Assembly (NCBI RefSeq): GCF_900624995.1
Contig: NZ_UYXQ01000001.1
Coordinates: 62,001 to 126,000, forward strand
From: Pseudomonas antarctica
Lineage (GTDB): Bacteria; Pseudomonadota; Gammaproteobacteria; Pseudomonadales; Pseudomonadaceae
Direction of reading: 5' to 3'
DNA length: 64,000 bases
Shown here: piece by piece, positions 46,473 to 55,909 of the stretch
Position numbering within the stretch: position 1 is the stretch's first letter
Layout: each line of letters opens with the position of its first letter
Position numbers and translations under genes: made by a program
Notes under the pieces: model-generated
What the model saw: the letters and a program-made list of their open reading frames with translations, nothing else
Told to the model about the DNA's origin: nothing
Database searches by the model: none

Positions 46473-47969
46473 ATGTCCCTCGCCATCGTCCACAGCCGCG
46501 CCCAGATCGGCGTCGAAGCCCCCGCCGTCACTGTTGAAGTGCATATGGCCAATGGTCTGCCGTCCCTGACACTGGTGGGCTTGCCCGAAACTGCGGTCAA
46601 GGAAAGCAAGGACCGCGTGCGCAGCGCCATCCTCAACTCGGCGCTGCAATATCCAGCCCGGCGCATCACCCTCAACCTCGCGCCCGCCGACCTGCCCAAG
46701 GACGGCGGGCGGTTTGATTTGGCGATTGCCCTCGGAATTCTGGCAGCCAGTGTGCAGGTGCCGGCATTGATGCTCGATGACGTGGAATGCTTAGGCGAGT
46801 TGGCACTGTCCGGCGAGGTGCGAGCAGTGAAAGGCGTGTTGCCTGCCGCGCTGGCGGCGCGCAAAGCCGGACGCACCGTGATAGTGCCTCGAGCGAATGC
46901 CGAGGAAGCGTGCCTGGCCTCGGGGTTGAAGGTGATTGCGGTGGATCACTTGCTCCAGGTGGTGGCGCACTTGAATGGGCATGTGCCGATTGAGCCTTAC
47001 AAGTCAGACGGCCTGCGGTACTTGAACAAACCCTACCCCGACTTGAGTGAGGTGCAGGGCCAGTTGGCGGCTAAACGCGCCTTGCTCATCGCGGCGGCAG
47101 GCGCGCATAACCTGCTGTTCAGCGGGCCGCCTGGCACCGGCAAAACCTTGCTCGCCAGCCGCTTGCCCGGTTTGCTGCCGCCACTGAGTGAACAGGAAGC
47201 CTTGGAAGTGGCGGCGATTCAGTCGGTGGTCAGCCTGGCGCCGCTGAGCCATTGGCCGCACCGCCCGTTTCGCCAGCCGCACCATTCGGCGTCGGGGCCG
47301 GCACTGGTGGGCGGCGGGTCAAAACCGCAACCGGGGGAAATCACCCTCGCCCATCATGGTGTGTTGTTTCTGGATGAGTTGCCGGAGTTCGATCGCAAGG
47401 TGCTGGAAGTGCTGCGCGAACCGCTTGAGTCGGGGCACATCGTAATTTCCCGCGCGCGCGACCGGGTGAGTTTCCCGGCACGCTTTCAACTGGTGGCCGC
47501 CATGAACCCCTGCCCTTGCGGCTATTTGGGCGAACCGAGTGGCCGCTGTCGGTGTACGCCGGAGCAGATTCAGCGCTATCGCAATAAACTCTCGGGGCCG
47601 TTGCTGGACCGGATCGACTTGCACCTGACCGTCGCCCGGGAAACCACGGCACTTAACCCGACCCAACAGCCTGGCGATAACACGGCGAAGGCCTCGGCCG
47701 AGGTTGCCGAAGCCCGCGAACGCCAACTAAAGCGCCAGGGTTGCGCCAATGCCTTCCTTGATCTGCCCGGTTTACGCAAACACTGCCAACTGGCAAAAGC
47801 CGATGAAGGCTGGCTGGAAAGCGCCTGCGAGCGGCTGACGCTGTCGTTGCGAGCGGCTCACCGTTTGCTCAAGGTGGCGCGCACGCTGGCCGACCTTGAG
47901 CGGGTCGAGCACATCGCTCGGCATCATTTGGCTGAGGCATTGCAGTACAGGCCTGCGGCGGTGGGCTAG
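46473..47969 (+). CDS. comM: YifB/ComM family AAA+ ATPase
   Basis: 498 aa Mg-chelatase-like protein. An N-terminal Lon-protease-like domain (MSLAIVHSRAQIGVEAPAVTVEVH by context) precedes the AAA+ module with Walker A GPPGTGKTLLA, Walker B VLFLDELPEF and arginine finger region, a zinc-type CPCGYLGEPSGRCRC insertion and a C-terminal helical domain. ComM is a hexameric branch-migration helicase that extends strand integration during natural transformation. The name follows Vibrio; in Pseudomonas usually annotated YifB. Confidence 0.92.
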   Translation: MSLAIVHSRAQIGVEAPAVTVEVHMANGLPSLTLVGLPETAVKESKDRVRSAILNSALQYPARRITLNLAPADLPKDGGRFDLAIALGILAASVQVPALMLDDVECLGELALSGEVRAVKGVLPAALAARKAGRTVIVPRANAEEACLASGLKVIAVDHLLQVVAHLNGHVPIEPYKSDGLRYLNKPYPDLSEVQGQLAAKRALLIAAAGAHNLLFSGPPGTGKTLLASRLPGLLPPLSEQEALEVAAIQSVVSLAPLSHWPHRPFRQPHHSASGPALVGGGSKPQPGEITLAHHGVLFLDELPEFDRKVLEVLREPLESGHIVISRARDRVSFPARFQLVAAMNPCPCGYLGEPSGRCRCTPEQIQRYRNKLSGPLLDRIDLHLTVARETTALNPTQQPGDNTAKASAEVAEARERQLKRQGCANAFLDLPGLRKHCQLAKADEGWLESACERLTLSLRAAHRLLKVARTLADLERVEHIARHHLAEALQYRPAAVG

Positions 47970-48003
47970 CCTGAAAACCCAAACCTTTGGCACGCCGGCT
48001 TTC

Positions 48004-48040
48004 GTGGCGAGCAGGCTTGTTGTGGCGAGCCCGCTCGACA
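48004..48040. repeat. Degenerate REP pair
   Basis: GTGGCGAGCAGGCTTG next to GTGGCGAGCCCGCTCGAC: two decayed REP-like halves in the 101-bp gap between the convergent comM and tetR genes. Only partly palindromic. Confidence 0.4.
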
Positions 48041-48070
48041 TAGAGAAATGTGACGGCAGCCGACAGTTAC

Positions 48071-48649
48071 CTAAGCGCGCAAATCCAGCAACAGCCTCGC
48101 CACTTCCATCACCTCATCCAGCACCGCTTCTGCCGACTCGGTGGAGGGATTCAGCATCAAGTCATCGGCATAACCCATCGCCATCGCGAAGATCTGCCGG
48201 GCAGCGCGCCGGGGCGAATCACAACGAAACACGCCTGCGATGACACCCTGTTCGATCACCTCGGCGAGCATGCCTTGCCATTGGGCGTTGATCACCAGAT
48301 ACGCCTGGGCCATTTGCGGGTCGTGCATCGCCTCGTCCCAGGCATCCAGCCACAACGCCCAACCGGCGTCGGCGGTGCACGGCAGGCAGTCGCGCAGAAA
48401 ACCCACCAATGCTTCAAGCGGCGGCACGCCCACCAGTGGCGCGCGCACTTCGTCCAACTGTTCGTTGGCGAAACGCACGAAGGCTTCGCGGCGCAGTTCA
48501 TTCCAGTCGCTGAAGTAGTGGTAGACGTGGCTACGCGACAGGCCGGCATGTTCGGCCAGGTCGCGGGTGGACACATCGGCAAACCCCTTGCTGCGAAACA
48601 GCTCCAAGGCAGCGGCGATGATCTGGTCTTTACGGTCGATACGCGACAT
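48071..48649 (-). CDS. TetR family transcriptional regulator
   Basis: 192 aa from ATG 48649, with GAAGGAA upstream; the frame stays open back through the operators but this is the last start before the DNA-binding domain. N-terminal helix-turn-helix: DQIIAAALELFRSKGFADVSTRDLAEHAGLSRSHVYHYF by context, with recognition helix GLSRSHVYHYF. The C-terminal ligand domain is unassigned. Divergent from an ABC-type membrane protein gene; two palindromes in the intergenic region are its likely operators and would repress both promoters. Confidence 0.92.
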   Translation of the reverse strand: MSRIDRKDQIIAAALELFRSKGFADVSTRDLAEHAGLSRSHVYHYFSDWNELRREAFVRFANEQLDEVRAPLVGVPPLEALVGFLRDCLPCTADAGWALWLDAWDEAMHDPQMAQAYLVINAQWQGMLAEVIEQGVIAGVFRCDSPRRAARQIFAMAMGYADDLMLNPSTESAEAVLDEVMEVARLLLDLRA

Positions 48650-48692
48650 GAGCAGTTCCTTCGGGCGCCGGTAGATAAACGGCGCTTGCATT

Positions 48693-48708
48693 TTGAGCGA
48701 TCGCTCAA
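48693..48708. promoter_or_regulatory. TetR operator O1 (perfect 16-bp palindrome)
   Basis: TTGAGCGATCGCTCAA, identical to its reverse complement, 44 bp upstream of the tetR start. Typical size and symmetry of a TetR-family operator. Confidence 0.8.
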
Positions 48709-48714
48709 GGATAC

Positions 48715-48730
48715 TTGAGCAGTCGCTCAA
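48715..48730. promoter_or_regulatory. TetR operator O2 (near-perfect 16-bp palindrome)
   Basis: TTGAGCAGTCGCTCAA. It shares both outer hexamers with O1, and its centre is exactly 22 bp from the centre of O1, two helical turns, so two dimers would sit on the same DNA face. 32 bp upstream of the divergent membrane-protein gene. Confidence 0.78.
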
Positions 48731-48762
48731 TAATAGCGTCTATCACTCCTTTGGTGCACCCC

Positions 48763-49677
48763 ATGTCATCCGTCACCCCACACATTCTGATCGAAGAAAG
48801 CAAGAAAATCGGCCAACAGTCCGCCAGCCAAACGTTGAAAGCCATCGCTCGGGCTTATCCCGGCAAGCTGTTCTGCACCTTGTCGCTGGTTGCGCTGGAG
48901 AATGCGCTGCTGCTGGCGTACCCGCTGTTTGCCGGGTTCGCGGTGGATTCAATTATCCGTGGCGATGCCGGCAGTGCGTTGTTCTACGCCGCCGTCGTCT
49001 TGGCGTTCTGGGTCGTCGGCGCGGCGCGTCGTGCGTTGGACACGCGCACCTTCACGCGGATCTACGCCGACCTCGCGGTGCCGGTGATCCTCAACCAGCG
49101 CCTGCAAAACCACAGCACCTCACGGGCTGCGGCGCGGGTGGTGTTGGCGCGGGACTTTGTCGACTTCTTCGAAAAACACGTGCCGATCATCGCCACGGCG
49201 TTGGTGTCGATCGTCGGCGCGGCGGTAATGTTGTTGGTGATCGAACCGTGGATCGGCCTGGCATGCCTGAGCGCCTTGCTGTTGTGCACCACGTTGCTGC
49301 CACGCTTTGCACGGCGCAATCAGGCGTTGCATGAACGCTTGAATGACCGCCTGGAGAAGGAGATCGGCCTGGTAGAAAAGGTCGGTGCACAGACCTTGCA
49401 GCGTCACTATCAGGTGCTGTCGCGCTTGCGCATCTGGCTGTCAGATCGCGAGGCCGCCGCGTTCCTGTTTATCGGTACGCTGGCAGCCTTACTGTTTGTG
49501 GTCGCGATCAGCCAGTTGGCGTTGTCGCCGGCGGTCAAGGCCGGGCACGTGTACGCGGTGATGACCTACCTGTGGACCTTCGTCAGCAGCCTGGACGAAG
49601 CGCCAGGCATGGTCGATCAACTGGCGCGGCTCAAGGACATTGGCAAGCGCGTGGATCCTGGCCTGGGCGAGCGCTAG
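48763..49677 (+). CDS. ABC transporter six-TM domain protein without ATPase domain
   Basis: 304 aa from ATG 48763. The sequence is almost all membrane helix (LVALENALLLAYPLFAGFAVDSI; LFYAAVVLAFWVV; ATALVSIVGAAVMLLVI; ACLSALLLCTTLL; FLFIGTLAALLFVVAI) and corresponds to the transmembrane region of exporter-type ABC proteins; I believe Pfam treats such stand-alone forms as a separate ABC_membrane family. No Walker A, signature or Walker B is present, and no ATPase gene is adjacent. It is expressed divergently from the TetR gene. Substrate unknown. Confidence 0.82.
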   Translation: MSSVTPHILIEESKKIGQQSASQTLKAIARAYPGKLFCTLSLVALENALLLAYPLFAGFAVDSIIRGDAGSALFYAAVVLAFWVVGAARRALDTRTFTRIYADLAVPVILNQRLQNHSTSRAAARVVLARDFVDFFEKHVPIIATALVSIVGAAVMLLVIEPWIGLACLSALLLCTTLLPRFARRNQALHERLNDRLEKEIGLVEKVGAQTLQRHYQVLSRLRIWLSDREAAAFLFIGTLAALLFVVAISQLALSPAVKAGHVYAVMTYLWTFVSSLDEAPGMVDQLARLKDIGKRVDPGLGER

Positions 49678-49755
49678 GTATCGGTCGCAACCACGTTATC
49701 CAACGCCCTGGCCACTCGCAGGCCTTGGCGACCTCTTCTGGAGGGGCACGCATTG

Positions 49756-51003
49756 TCACGTTCCTTGCTTGACCGTCGCCACCGCTTCGGAAACCGGCGT
49801 AACCTGCACGCTGCGACGTGGCAAGCGGCCATTGAGCAGTGCGTACGCGGCCAATCCGATCAGCAATCCCCAAAACGCCCCACCGATCCCCAGTAGGGTG
49901 ATATTTGCGGCGCACGCCAGAAAGGTGATCAGCGAGGCCTCTCGGGATGCGACGTCAGCCATAGCGTTGGCGAGGCTGGCGCCAATGGTGCCAAGCAGGG
50001 CCAACCCGGCCAGTGTGGTAATGAACGCCGCCGGGAGCGCCATGAATACGGCGGCCAGCGTCACCCCGAAAACCCCGACGAGTATGTAGAACACGCCTGC
50101 GGCAACCCCCGCGACCCAACGCTTGTGCGGATCCTGCGAAGCTTCCTTGCCCGTGCAAATGGCGGCGGTGATCGCTGCGACGTTGAACGCGTGAGAGCCG
50201 AACGGTGCCATTAACAACGAGCCCAGCCCGGTAACCGTCAAGATAGGGTTGGCGCTGGTCTTAAAACCATCGTTACGCAATACCAGCATACCCGGCATGT
50301 ACTGGCCCGTGAGGGTGATCAGAAACAGCGGGAGCGCCACACTAAGCAGCGCATTGAGCGAGAACTGCGGCGCGGTGAATACCGGCGCGGCCAACTGCAA
50401 GGACAGGCTCGACAGATCCACGCGCCCCTGCAGCAGCAGAAATGCCAGCCCCAGCGCCAAAATGCCAACGACGGCGTAGCGGGCAGTAAACCGCTTGAGT
50501 ACCCCATAAGCGGCAATCAACAACCCGACCAAGACAGGGTCCAGGCTCATGCCACCAAACGCGCCGATGCCGAACTGCAGCAGAATGCCCGCCAGCATGG
50601 CCGCAGCAATGCCCGGCGGAACCAGCCGGATGACTTTTTCAAAGAAACCGGACAGCCCCAGCAGTACAAACGCAGCGGCTGAAATCATGTAAGCGCCGAC
50701 CGCCTCGGCGTAGGGCGTGGCAGAGAGCGCGACCACCAGAAACGCTGCGGCGGGGGTCGACCACGCGGTGATAATCGGTTCACGGCTCAGCCAACTGAGA
50801 AACAGCCCGGTCACGCCAACGCCGATTGAAATCGACCAAACCCACGAGGCTGTCAGTTCCGGACTGAGCCCGGCCACCTTGGCAGCCTGAAACACCAGAA
50901 TAAACGTGCCGCCATAATTGACGATGACTGAAATCAGCCCCGCAATCACGGGAGGAAAAAGGTCGCGCAGGCGTAGCGACGACGGCGATACCAGAGAAGG
51001 CAT
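49756..51003 (-). CDS. BenE-type benzoate/H+ symporter
   Basis: 415 aa with about twelve hydrophobic segments. Family pattern: VIAGLISVIVNYGGTFILVFQAAK, SREPIITAWSTPAAAFLV, LVPPGIAAAMLAGILLQFG and PFGSHAFNVAAITAAICTG. BenE proteins import benzoate with protons; no benzoate catabolic genes lie nearby, so the natural substrate may differ. Divergent from a MocR regulator, the likely controller. Confidence 0.85.
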   Translation of the reverse strand: MPSLVSPSSLRLRDLFPPVIAGLISVIVNYGGTFILVFQAAKVAGLSPELTASWVWSISIGVGVTGLFLSWLSREPIITAWSTPAAAFLVVALSATPYAEAVGAYMISAAAFVLLGLSGFFEKVIRLVPPGIAAAMLAGILLQFGIGAFGGMSLDPVLVGLLIAAYGVLKRFTARYAVVGILALGLAFLLLQGRVDLSSLSLQLAAPVFTAPQFSLNALLSVALPLFLITLTGQYMPGMLVLRNDGFKTSANPILTVTGLGSLLMAPFGSHAFNVAAITAAICTGKEASQDPHKRWVAGVAAGVFYILVGVFGVTLAAVFMALPAAFITTLAGLALLGTIGASLANAMADVASREASLITFLACAANITLLGIGGAFWGLLIGLAAYALLNGRLPRRSVQVTPVSEAVATVKQGT

Positions 51004-51145
51004 GGGTGTGTTGCTCCTTGCAATAAGAGGGATTGAGCCTCGCGTGATGGGTCAGTTACCGGGGAAAAGCCTGAGACACAGGTCCAAGCCTACGGCTAGA
51101 CTGGCCTGCCGCTATAGACCAATTCATCCAAATAGGGCAGACCGC

Positions 51146-52645
51146 ATGGCAAAAACCTTCGAGCTGGAAACGCTGCAGATGCGGCTTAACGAGGATGAGT
51201 TTCAGCTTCTGGATCTGCACCAACGCATTCAGCGCGCACTGCGTGCGCTTATCCTCGAGGGAGTGCTTGCGCCCGGCCTGAAGCTCCCCGCGACGCGGGT
51301 ACTGGCCAAGTCATTGGGAATGGCCCGCGATACGGTGGAGAACGCCTACGTGCAGTTACACCGCGATGGTTTTATCGTACGGCGCGAGGGCTCCGGCAGT
51401 TATGTGTGCGATGCCATCGGCGCCCAATTGCGCGGCGCCTCCCGCCGACGCATCAAGGCGCAGGAAGTCAAAAGCAGCCAGGCGATAAGCGGCGCCGGCT
51501 TGAGCCAGCGGGGGCGGATGATCCTCGACAGCGGTGGCGTGTGCGACCAACAGGTCATCAAAGCATTCGCCACTGGCCTGCCCGAAACCCGCTCCTTCCC
51601 GACCGGTGTCTGGGAGCGCCTGCAACGCCAAGTGATGAAAGACTATCGCAGCAGCGTGCTGTTGCACGGCGACCCGCAAGGGGCCGAGCCGTTACGCAAC
51701 GCCATCGCCACCTACTTGAACCTCGAACGTGGGGCCAAGTGCTCTCCCAATCAGGTGGTGGTGCTGAGCAGTACTCGCCAAGCCCTGTTTCTGTGCGCGC
51801 AGTTGCTGGTGGACGTCGGCAAACCGATCCTGCTGGAGAACCCAGGTTACTTTGGCGCCAGGAAAGCCTTTGAAACCGCCGATACCAAGGTGGTGCCCAT
51901 CGATGTCGATGGTCAGGGCATACGTACCGACTTGCTGCACGCCGACCGCAGTGGCGCCAATTGCGTGTATGTCACGCCCTCTCATCAATACCCGACCGGC
52001 GCCACCTTAACGCTGGAGCGACGTTTTGAATTGATCAACTGGGCCGCGGAAAAAGGCAAATGGATCATCGAGGATGACTACGACAGCGAGTTTCACTACG
52101 ACGGCAAACCCACTGCCTGCGTGCAGGGCCTGGACAAGTATCAGCGCACGCTTTACATCGGCACGTTCAGCAAGACCCTCTACCCCGGCCTGCGCATGGG
52201 CTACATGGTGCTGCCCCATGAACTGGCCAAAGCCTTCACCTACGCCCGCAGCATGATGGACGGCCACACGCCGCAAATCCTGCAACTGACACTGGCGCGC
52301 TTTATGGAGGACGGTCACTACAACGCCCATGTTCGCGCGATGCGCAAACTCTATGCCGGGCGCCAAGCCATCATGCTCGACGCCATCGGCAAGCACTTGG
52401 GCGATGTCGTCACGGCCTCTCGGCCCCAGGGAGGGCTGCAAATTCCCTGCCTGTTGCACGAGGGTTGGTCGGAAGAAAACACCATCCGCCAGGCCGCCAG
52501 CGCAGGCGTGCAACTGCCCGGTCTCAGCCGGTTGTATGCCGGCGACGAAAAGAAACAGGGCTGGCTATTGGGCTACTCGTCCTTGAACGCACATGAAATC
52601 GAAACCGCCATGCTGCGCCTGGCGAACGCGCTCAAAACCCGCTAG
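51146..52645 (+). CDS. MocR/PdxR-type GntR regulator with aminotransferase domain
   Basis: 499 aa. GntR winged helix at residues about 20-90 (LHQRIQRALRALILEGVLAPGLKLPATRVLAKSLGMARDTV by context), then a fold-type I aminotransferase domain: YVTPSHQYPTGATL, EDDYDSEFHY, and the PLP lysine in GTFSKTLYPGLRMGYMV. Such regulators sense vitamin B6, GABA or other amino compounds through PLP chemistry. The frame is open upstream into benE, but ATG 51146 is the first start outside the intergenic promoter region. It faces the BenE-type gene across 142 bp. Confidence 0.9.
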   Translation: MAKTFELETLQMRLNEDEFQLLDLHQRIQRALRALILEGVLAPGLKLPATRVLAKSLGMARDTVENAYVQLHRDGFIVRREGSGSYVCDAIGAQLRGASRRRIKAQEVKSSQAISGAGLSQRGRMILDSGGVCDQQVIKAFATGLPETRSFPTGVWERLQRQVMKDYRSSVLLHGDPQGAEPLRNAIATYLNLERGAKCSPNQVVVLSSTRQALFLCAQLLVDVGKPILLENPGYFGARKAFETADTKVVPIDVDGQGIRTDLLHADRSGANCVYVTPSHQYPTGATLTLERRFELINWAAEKGKWIIEDDYDSEFHYDGKPTACVQGLDKYQRTLYIGTFSKTLYPGLRMGYMVLPHELAKAFTYARSMMDGHTPQILQLTLARFMEDGHYNAHVRAMRKLYAGRQAIMLDAIGKHLGDVVTASRPQGGLQIPCLLHEGWSEENTIRQAASAGVQLPGLSRLYAGDEKKQGWLLGYSSLNAHEIETAMLRLANALKTR

Positions 52646-52693
52646 TCCACGGGCCATAGGGGCTGCTCGCTGGCAGGCGCTTTTGTGGCACCT

Positions 52694-54670
52694 TCAGCGA
52701 AACCGGTCTACCTCATGGCGCAAACCGGCCGCCAGGGTTTCCAGTTCCTTGGCGGTAACGGCCAGGTTGGACACCACCTCACGCTGCTCGCTGTTGGCCA
52801 GCGCAATGCTCTGCAAGTTACTGCTGAGCAACGTCGCGGTGCTGCTTTGCTCTTGAGTGGCGGTGGTGATCGCCGCGAACTGCTGACCGGCCGAGCGGCT
52901 TTGTTCGTCGATACGCGCCAGGGCCGAGGCCACATCAGCGTTGCGCGACAAGCCTTCCTGCATCAACACATTGCCTTGTTCCATGGTGCTGATGGCGTTG
53001 CCGGTTTCCTGCTGAATGCTTTGGATCATCCCGGAGATTTCATCGGTCGCCTGGCGCGTACGCGAGGCCAGGTTGCGCACTTCGTCGGCGACCACGGCAA
53101 AACCACGGCCTTGTTCGCCGGCCCGGGCGGCTTCGATGGCCGCGTTAAGCGCCAACAGGTTGGTCTGTTCGGCAATCGAGGTGATCACGCCGACGATCCC
53201 GCCGATCTCCTGGGAGCGTTCCCCCAACGTGTTGATCACGGTGGCCGTGCTGTTCAGCGCGGCGGCGATATGTTCCAAGGACGACGACGCTTCTTGCATC
53301 GAGGTGCGGCCGATACGGGTTTGCTGCGCGTTTTCCTGGGCCAACCGCTCGGTGTTGCCCATGTTGTCGGCGATGTTCAGCGAGGTGGCGCTGAACTCTT
53401 CCACTGCGCCGGCCATGCTAGTGATCTCGCCGGACTGTTGCTCCATGCCCTCATAGGCACCGCCAGACAAGCCGGACAATGCCTGAGCACGGCTGTTAAC
53501 GTCTTCAGCCGCTTTTCGAATGTGCGAAACCATCGTCGACAGCGCCTCGCCCATCTGGTTGAAGCTGCGCGCCAATTGGCCGATTTCGTCATGGCTGGAC
53601 ACATTGAGGCGCGCGCTCAAATCGCCCGCGCCTAGGGCTTCGGCTTGGCGCACCAAATCACTCAGTGGCTGCAATTTGCTGCGCAGCAGCCACACCGCCG
53701 CACTCACCGCGAGCAACATCGCCAGTACGCTGCCGATTACCAGGCGAATACCCACCGCCCAGGTCACTGCGCGGATTTCAGACTTCGGCATGCTCGCCAC
53801 CACCGCCCACGGGCCGCCGTCGAACGGTACCGAGACACTGTAGAAATCTTCGTTCTTGTCGCTCCAGAAGCTGCCTTTGCCTGGGTTCTTGGCCAGGTCG
53901 AGCATCACCGGGATCGCCTGGTCCAGCGCCTGCACACCGGCCGGTGGCACCAGCCAGTGTTTCTGTTCGTCCAACAGGGCCAGAGAGCCGGTCTGGCCGA
54001 TACGGAAGCGCTTGAGGTTATCGAACTGGGCCTTCTGCGCGTCGGTGTAATCGAAACCGACAAACAGCACCGCAATCACCTTGCCAGCAGCATCGCGAAC
54101 AGGGGTGTACTGGGTCATGTAGGAGCGGTCAAACAACACAGCTCGGCCGACATAACTCTGCCCGGCGAGCAGCCGTTGATAAGCCGGATGCTGGTGGTCC
54201 AGGGCCGTACCAATGGCGCGGCTGCCGTCTTGCTTGGCCAGGGATGTACTGACGCGAATGAAGTCTTCGCCGCTGCGCACGAATACGGTGGCCACACCGC
54301 CGGAGGTGTCCTTGAATTCGTCGACCTCATCGAAATCGTTGTTCAACAGGACGCTGCCCAGGAACAGGCTCGGCGTCTGTACGCCTGCCACCGTGACCTG
54401 CTGCTCACCACGCAGGCTCAAACCGGCGCCGAAGCGCTTTTCAAACAGCCCGCTCAAACGCTGGGTACTCTCGCGCAAGGTGCTGTGGAAGGTATTGAGT
54501 TGGTCGGCGAGCAAGCGCGCCTCGCTGGCCAGGTGTTCCTCGCGGGTGTCGAGGTTGGCTGAGTCGAGGGAACGCAAGGCGAAAACCGTACTGCCGCTGA
54601 TGACGACAGCCAGAATCACGGCGAGTGCGAGGCCTAACTGGGAGGCAATCCGAGCACGAGGTTGAGACAT
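52694..54670 (-). CDS. Methyl-accepting chemotaxis protein with Cache sensor
   Basis: 658 aa. Transmembrane helix 1 ([19 protein letters not shown]), a periplasmic double-Cache-type domain of about 280 residues ([66 protein letters not shown]), transmembrane helix 2 ([20 protein letters not shown]), HAMP and the signalling hairpin with the invariant tip [32 protein letters not shown]. Ligand not predictable; Cache_3-Cache_2 receptors often bind small organic acids. No CheB/CheR pentapeptide at the C-terminus (ends HEVDRFR). Confidence 0.95.
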   Translation of the reverse strand: MSQPRARIASQLGLALAVILAVVISGSTVFALRSLDSANLDTREEHLASEARLLADQLNTFHSTLRESTQRLSGLFEKRFGAGLSLRGEQQVTVAGVQTPSLFLGSVLLNNDFDEVDEFKDTSGGVATVFVRSGEDFIRVSTSLAKQDGSRAIGTALDHQHPAYQRLLAGQSYVGRAVLFDRSYMTQYTPVRDAAGKVIAVLFVGFDYTDAQKAQFDNLKRFRIGQTGSLALLDEQKHWLVPPAGVQALDQAIPVMLDLAKNPGKGSFWSDKNEDFYSVSVPFDGGPWAVVASMPKSEIRAVTWAVGIRLVIGSVLAMLLAVSAAVWLLRSKLQPLSDLVRQAEALGAGDLSARLNVSSHDEIGQLARSFNQMGEALSTMVSHIRKAAEDVNSRAQALSGLSGGAYEGMEQQSGEITSMAGAVEEFSATSLNIADNMGNTERLAQENAQQTRIGRTSMQEASSSLEHIAAALNSTATVINTLGERSQEIGGIVGVITSIAEQTNLLALNAAIEAARAGEQGRGFAVVADEVRNLASRTRQATDEISGMIQSIQQETGNAISTMEQGNVLMQEGLSRNADVASALARIDEQSRSAGQQFAAITTATQEQSSTATLLSSNLQSIALANSEQREVVSNLAVTAKELETLAAGLRHEVDRFR

Positions 54671-54845
54671 GACAGCTCCTGGCCGAGGCCAGGATCATCC
54701 TGATCTCATAGCGCAGCTCGGCAAATTATCGAGTGGGAAACGTTGGCACGGTTGCTCCAACACACCTTATTCGGCGGGCGCGGGAAATACTTGAGCGATT
54801 CACAGGGGTATCGCGCAAACGATTGCCTGAACGGACTGCAAAGCG

Positions 54846-55766
54846 TCAATCCAGGCGCTCGACCTGGGGCAATTCCATGGCCTTGACCTCACCCTGGAGA
54901 AACTCCGCCAACCGCCGTAAGCGCTCGCCGCCGGGACGGGTTTTAGGCCACACCAAATAGTAATTTTCCCCACTCGCCACCGCCGTCGGCCACGGCAGGC
55001 TCAAGCGCCCCTGAGCCACGTCTTCGGCGACCATCAGCAGGTCGCCCATGGATACGCCGTAACCCCGCGCGGCGGCGATCATGCCCAGCTCCAAGGTGTC
55101 GAACACCTGCCCGCCCTTGAGTGACACCTGGGACGACAACCCCATGCGCTCGAGCCAGTTGCGCCAGTCGCGGCGGTCGGGCGTTGGGTGCAGCAGCTCA
55201 GCGGACGCCAGGCGTGTGACATCCCAGGGCCCATCCTCCAGCAGGTTCGGGGCGCCCACCGGGATCAGCAACTCAGGGAACAAGTAGCTGGCCTCCCAGT
55301 CCGCCGGAAAATGCCCGTAGCTCAGCAATACCGCACAATCGAACGGCTCCTGATTGAAGTCCACTTCATCCACGCTCATCCACGCGCTGGTCAGTTGCAC
55401 CTCATTGCCCGGCTGCAACGCCCGGAAGCGGCTCAGCCGCGCCAGCAACCAACGCATGGTCAAGGTGGACGGCGCTTTCATGCGCAGGATGTCGTCTTCG
55501 GCATTCAGGGTGTGGCAGGCGCGTTCCAATGCCGCGAAGCCCTCGCGCACACCAGGCAGCAGCAGGCGCGCCGCCTCGGTGAGCTGCAGGTTGCGGCCAC
55601 TGCGCTGGAACAGGCGGCAGGCGAAATGCTCTTCGAGCGTGCGGATATGCCGGCTGACAGCACTTTGCGTGATCGAAAGTTCCTCCGCCGCTCGGGTGAA
55701 AGAGTTGTGCCGTGACGCCGCCTCAAATGCGCGCAAGGCATACAACGGAGGGAGACGACGTGGCAT
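54846..55766 (-). CDS. LysR family transcriptional regulator
   Basis: 306 aa. Winged-helix N-terminus (LPPLYALRAFEAASRHNSFTRAAEELSITQSAVSRHIRTLEE by context) of the GcvA-like group and a LysR effector domain. ATG 55766 is preferred; the frame extends to 55817 but covers the palindrome in the intergenic region. Divergent from the MATE gene, with 143 bp between; the same arrangement is known next to the P. aeruginosa MATE gene in this locus. It probably regulates that gene. Confidence 0.9.
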   Translation of the reverse strand: MPRRLPPLYALRAFEAASRHNSFTRAAEELSITQSAVSRHIRTLEEHFACRLFQRSGRNLQLTEAARLLLPGVREGFAALERACHTLNAEDDILRMKAPSTLTMRWLLARLSRFRALQPGNEVQLTSAWMSVDEVDFNQEPFDCAVLLSYGHFPADWEASYLFPELLIPVGAPNLLEDGPWDVTRLASAELLHPTPDRRDWRNWLERMGLSSQVSLKGGQVFDTLELGMIAAARGYGVSMGDLLMVAEDVAQGRLSLPWPTAVASGENYYLVWPKTRPGGERLRRLAEFLQGEVKAMELPQVERLD

Positions 55767-55801
55767 AGATGAACCTGCGACAGAGTAATACCGAACCCTA
55801 T

Positions 55802-55818
55802 CATGAGTTTTAATCATG
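55802..55818. promoter_or_regulatory. LysR-type operator candidate
   Basis: CATGA-GTTTTAA-TCATG, a 17-bp inverted repeat between the lysR and MATE genes, close to the T-N11-A form of LysR sites. Position near the lysR promoter would allow autorepression. Confidence 0.4.
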
Positions 55819-55909
55819 CGAACGATCGCTTTTATCCTTTTGTGTAATGCGTGGAGAGCGCCGAGAATCGACCCTTCCCCACCCCTCTGACTTGTTGAGC
55901 GTGATGATC

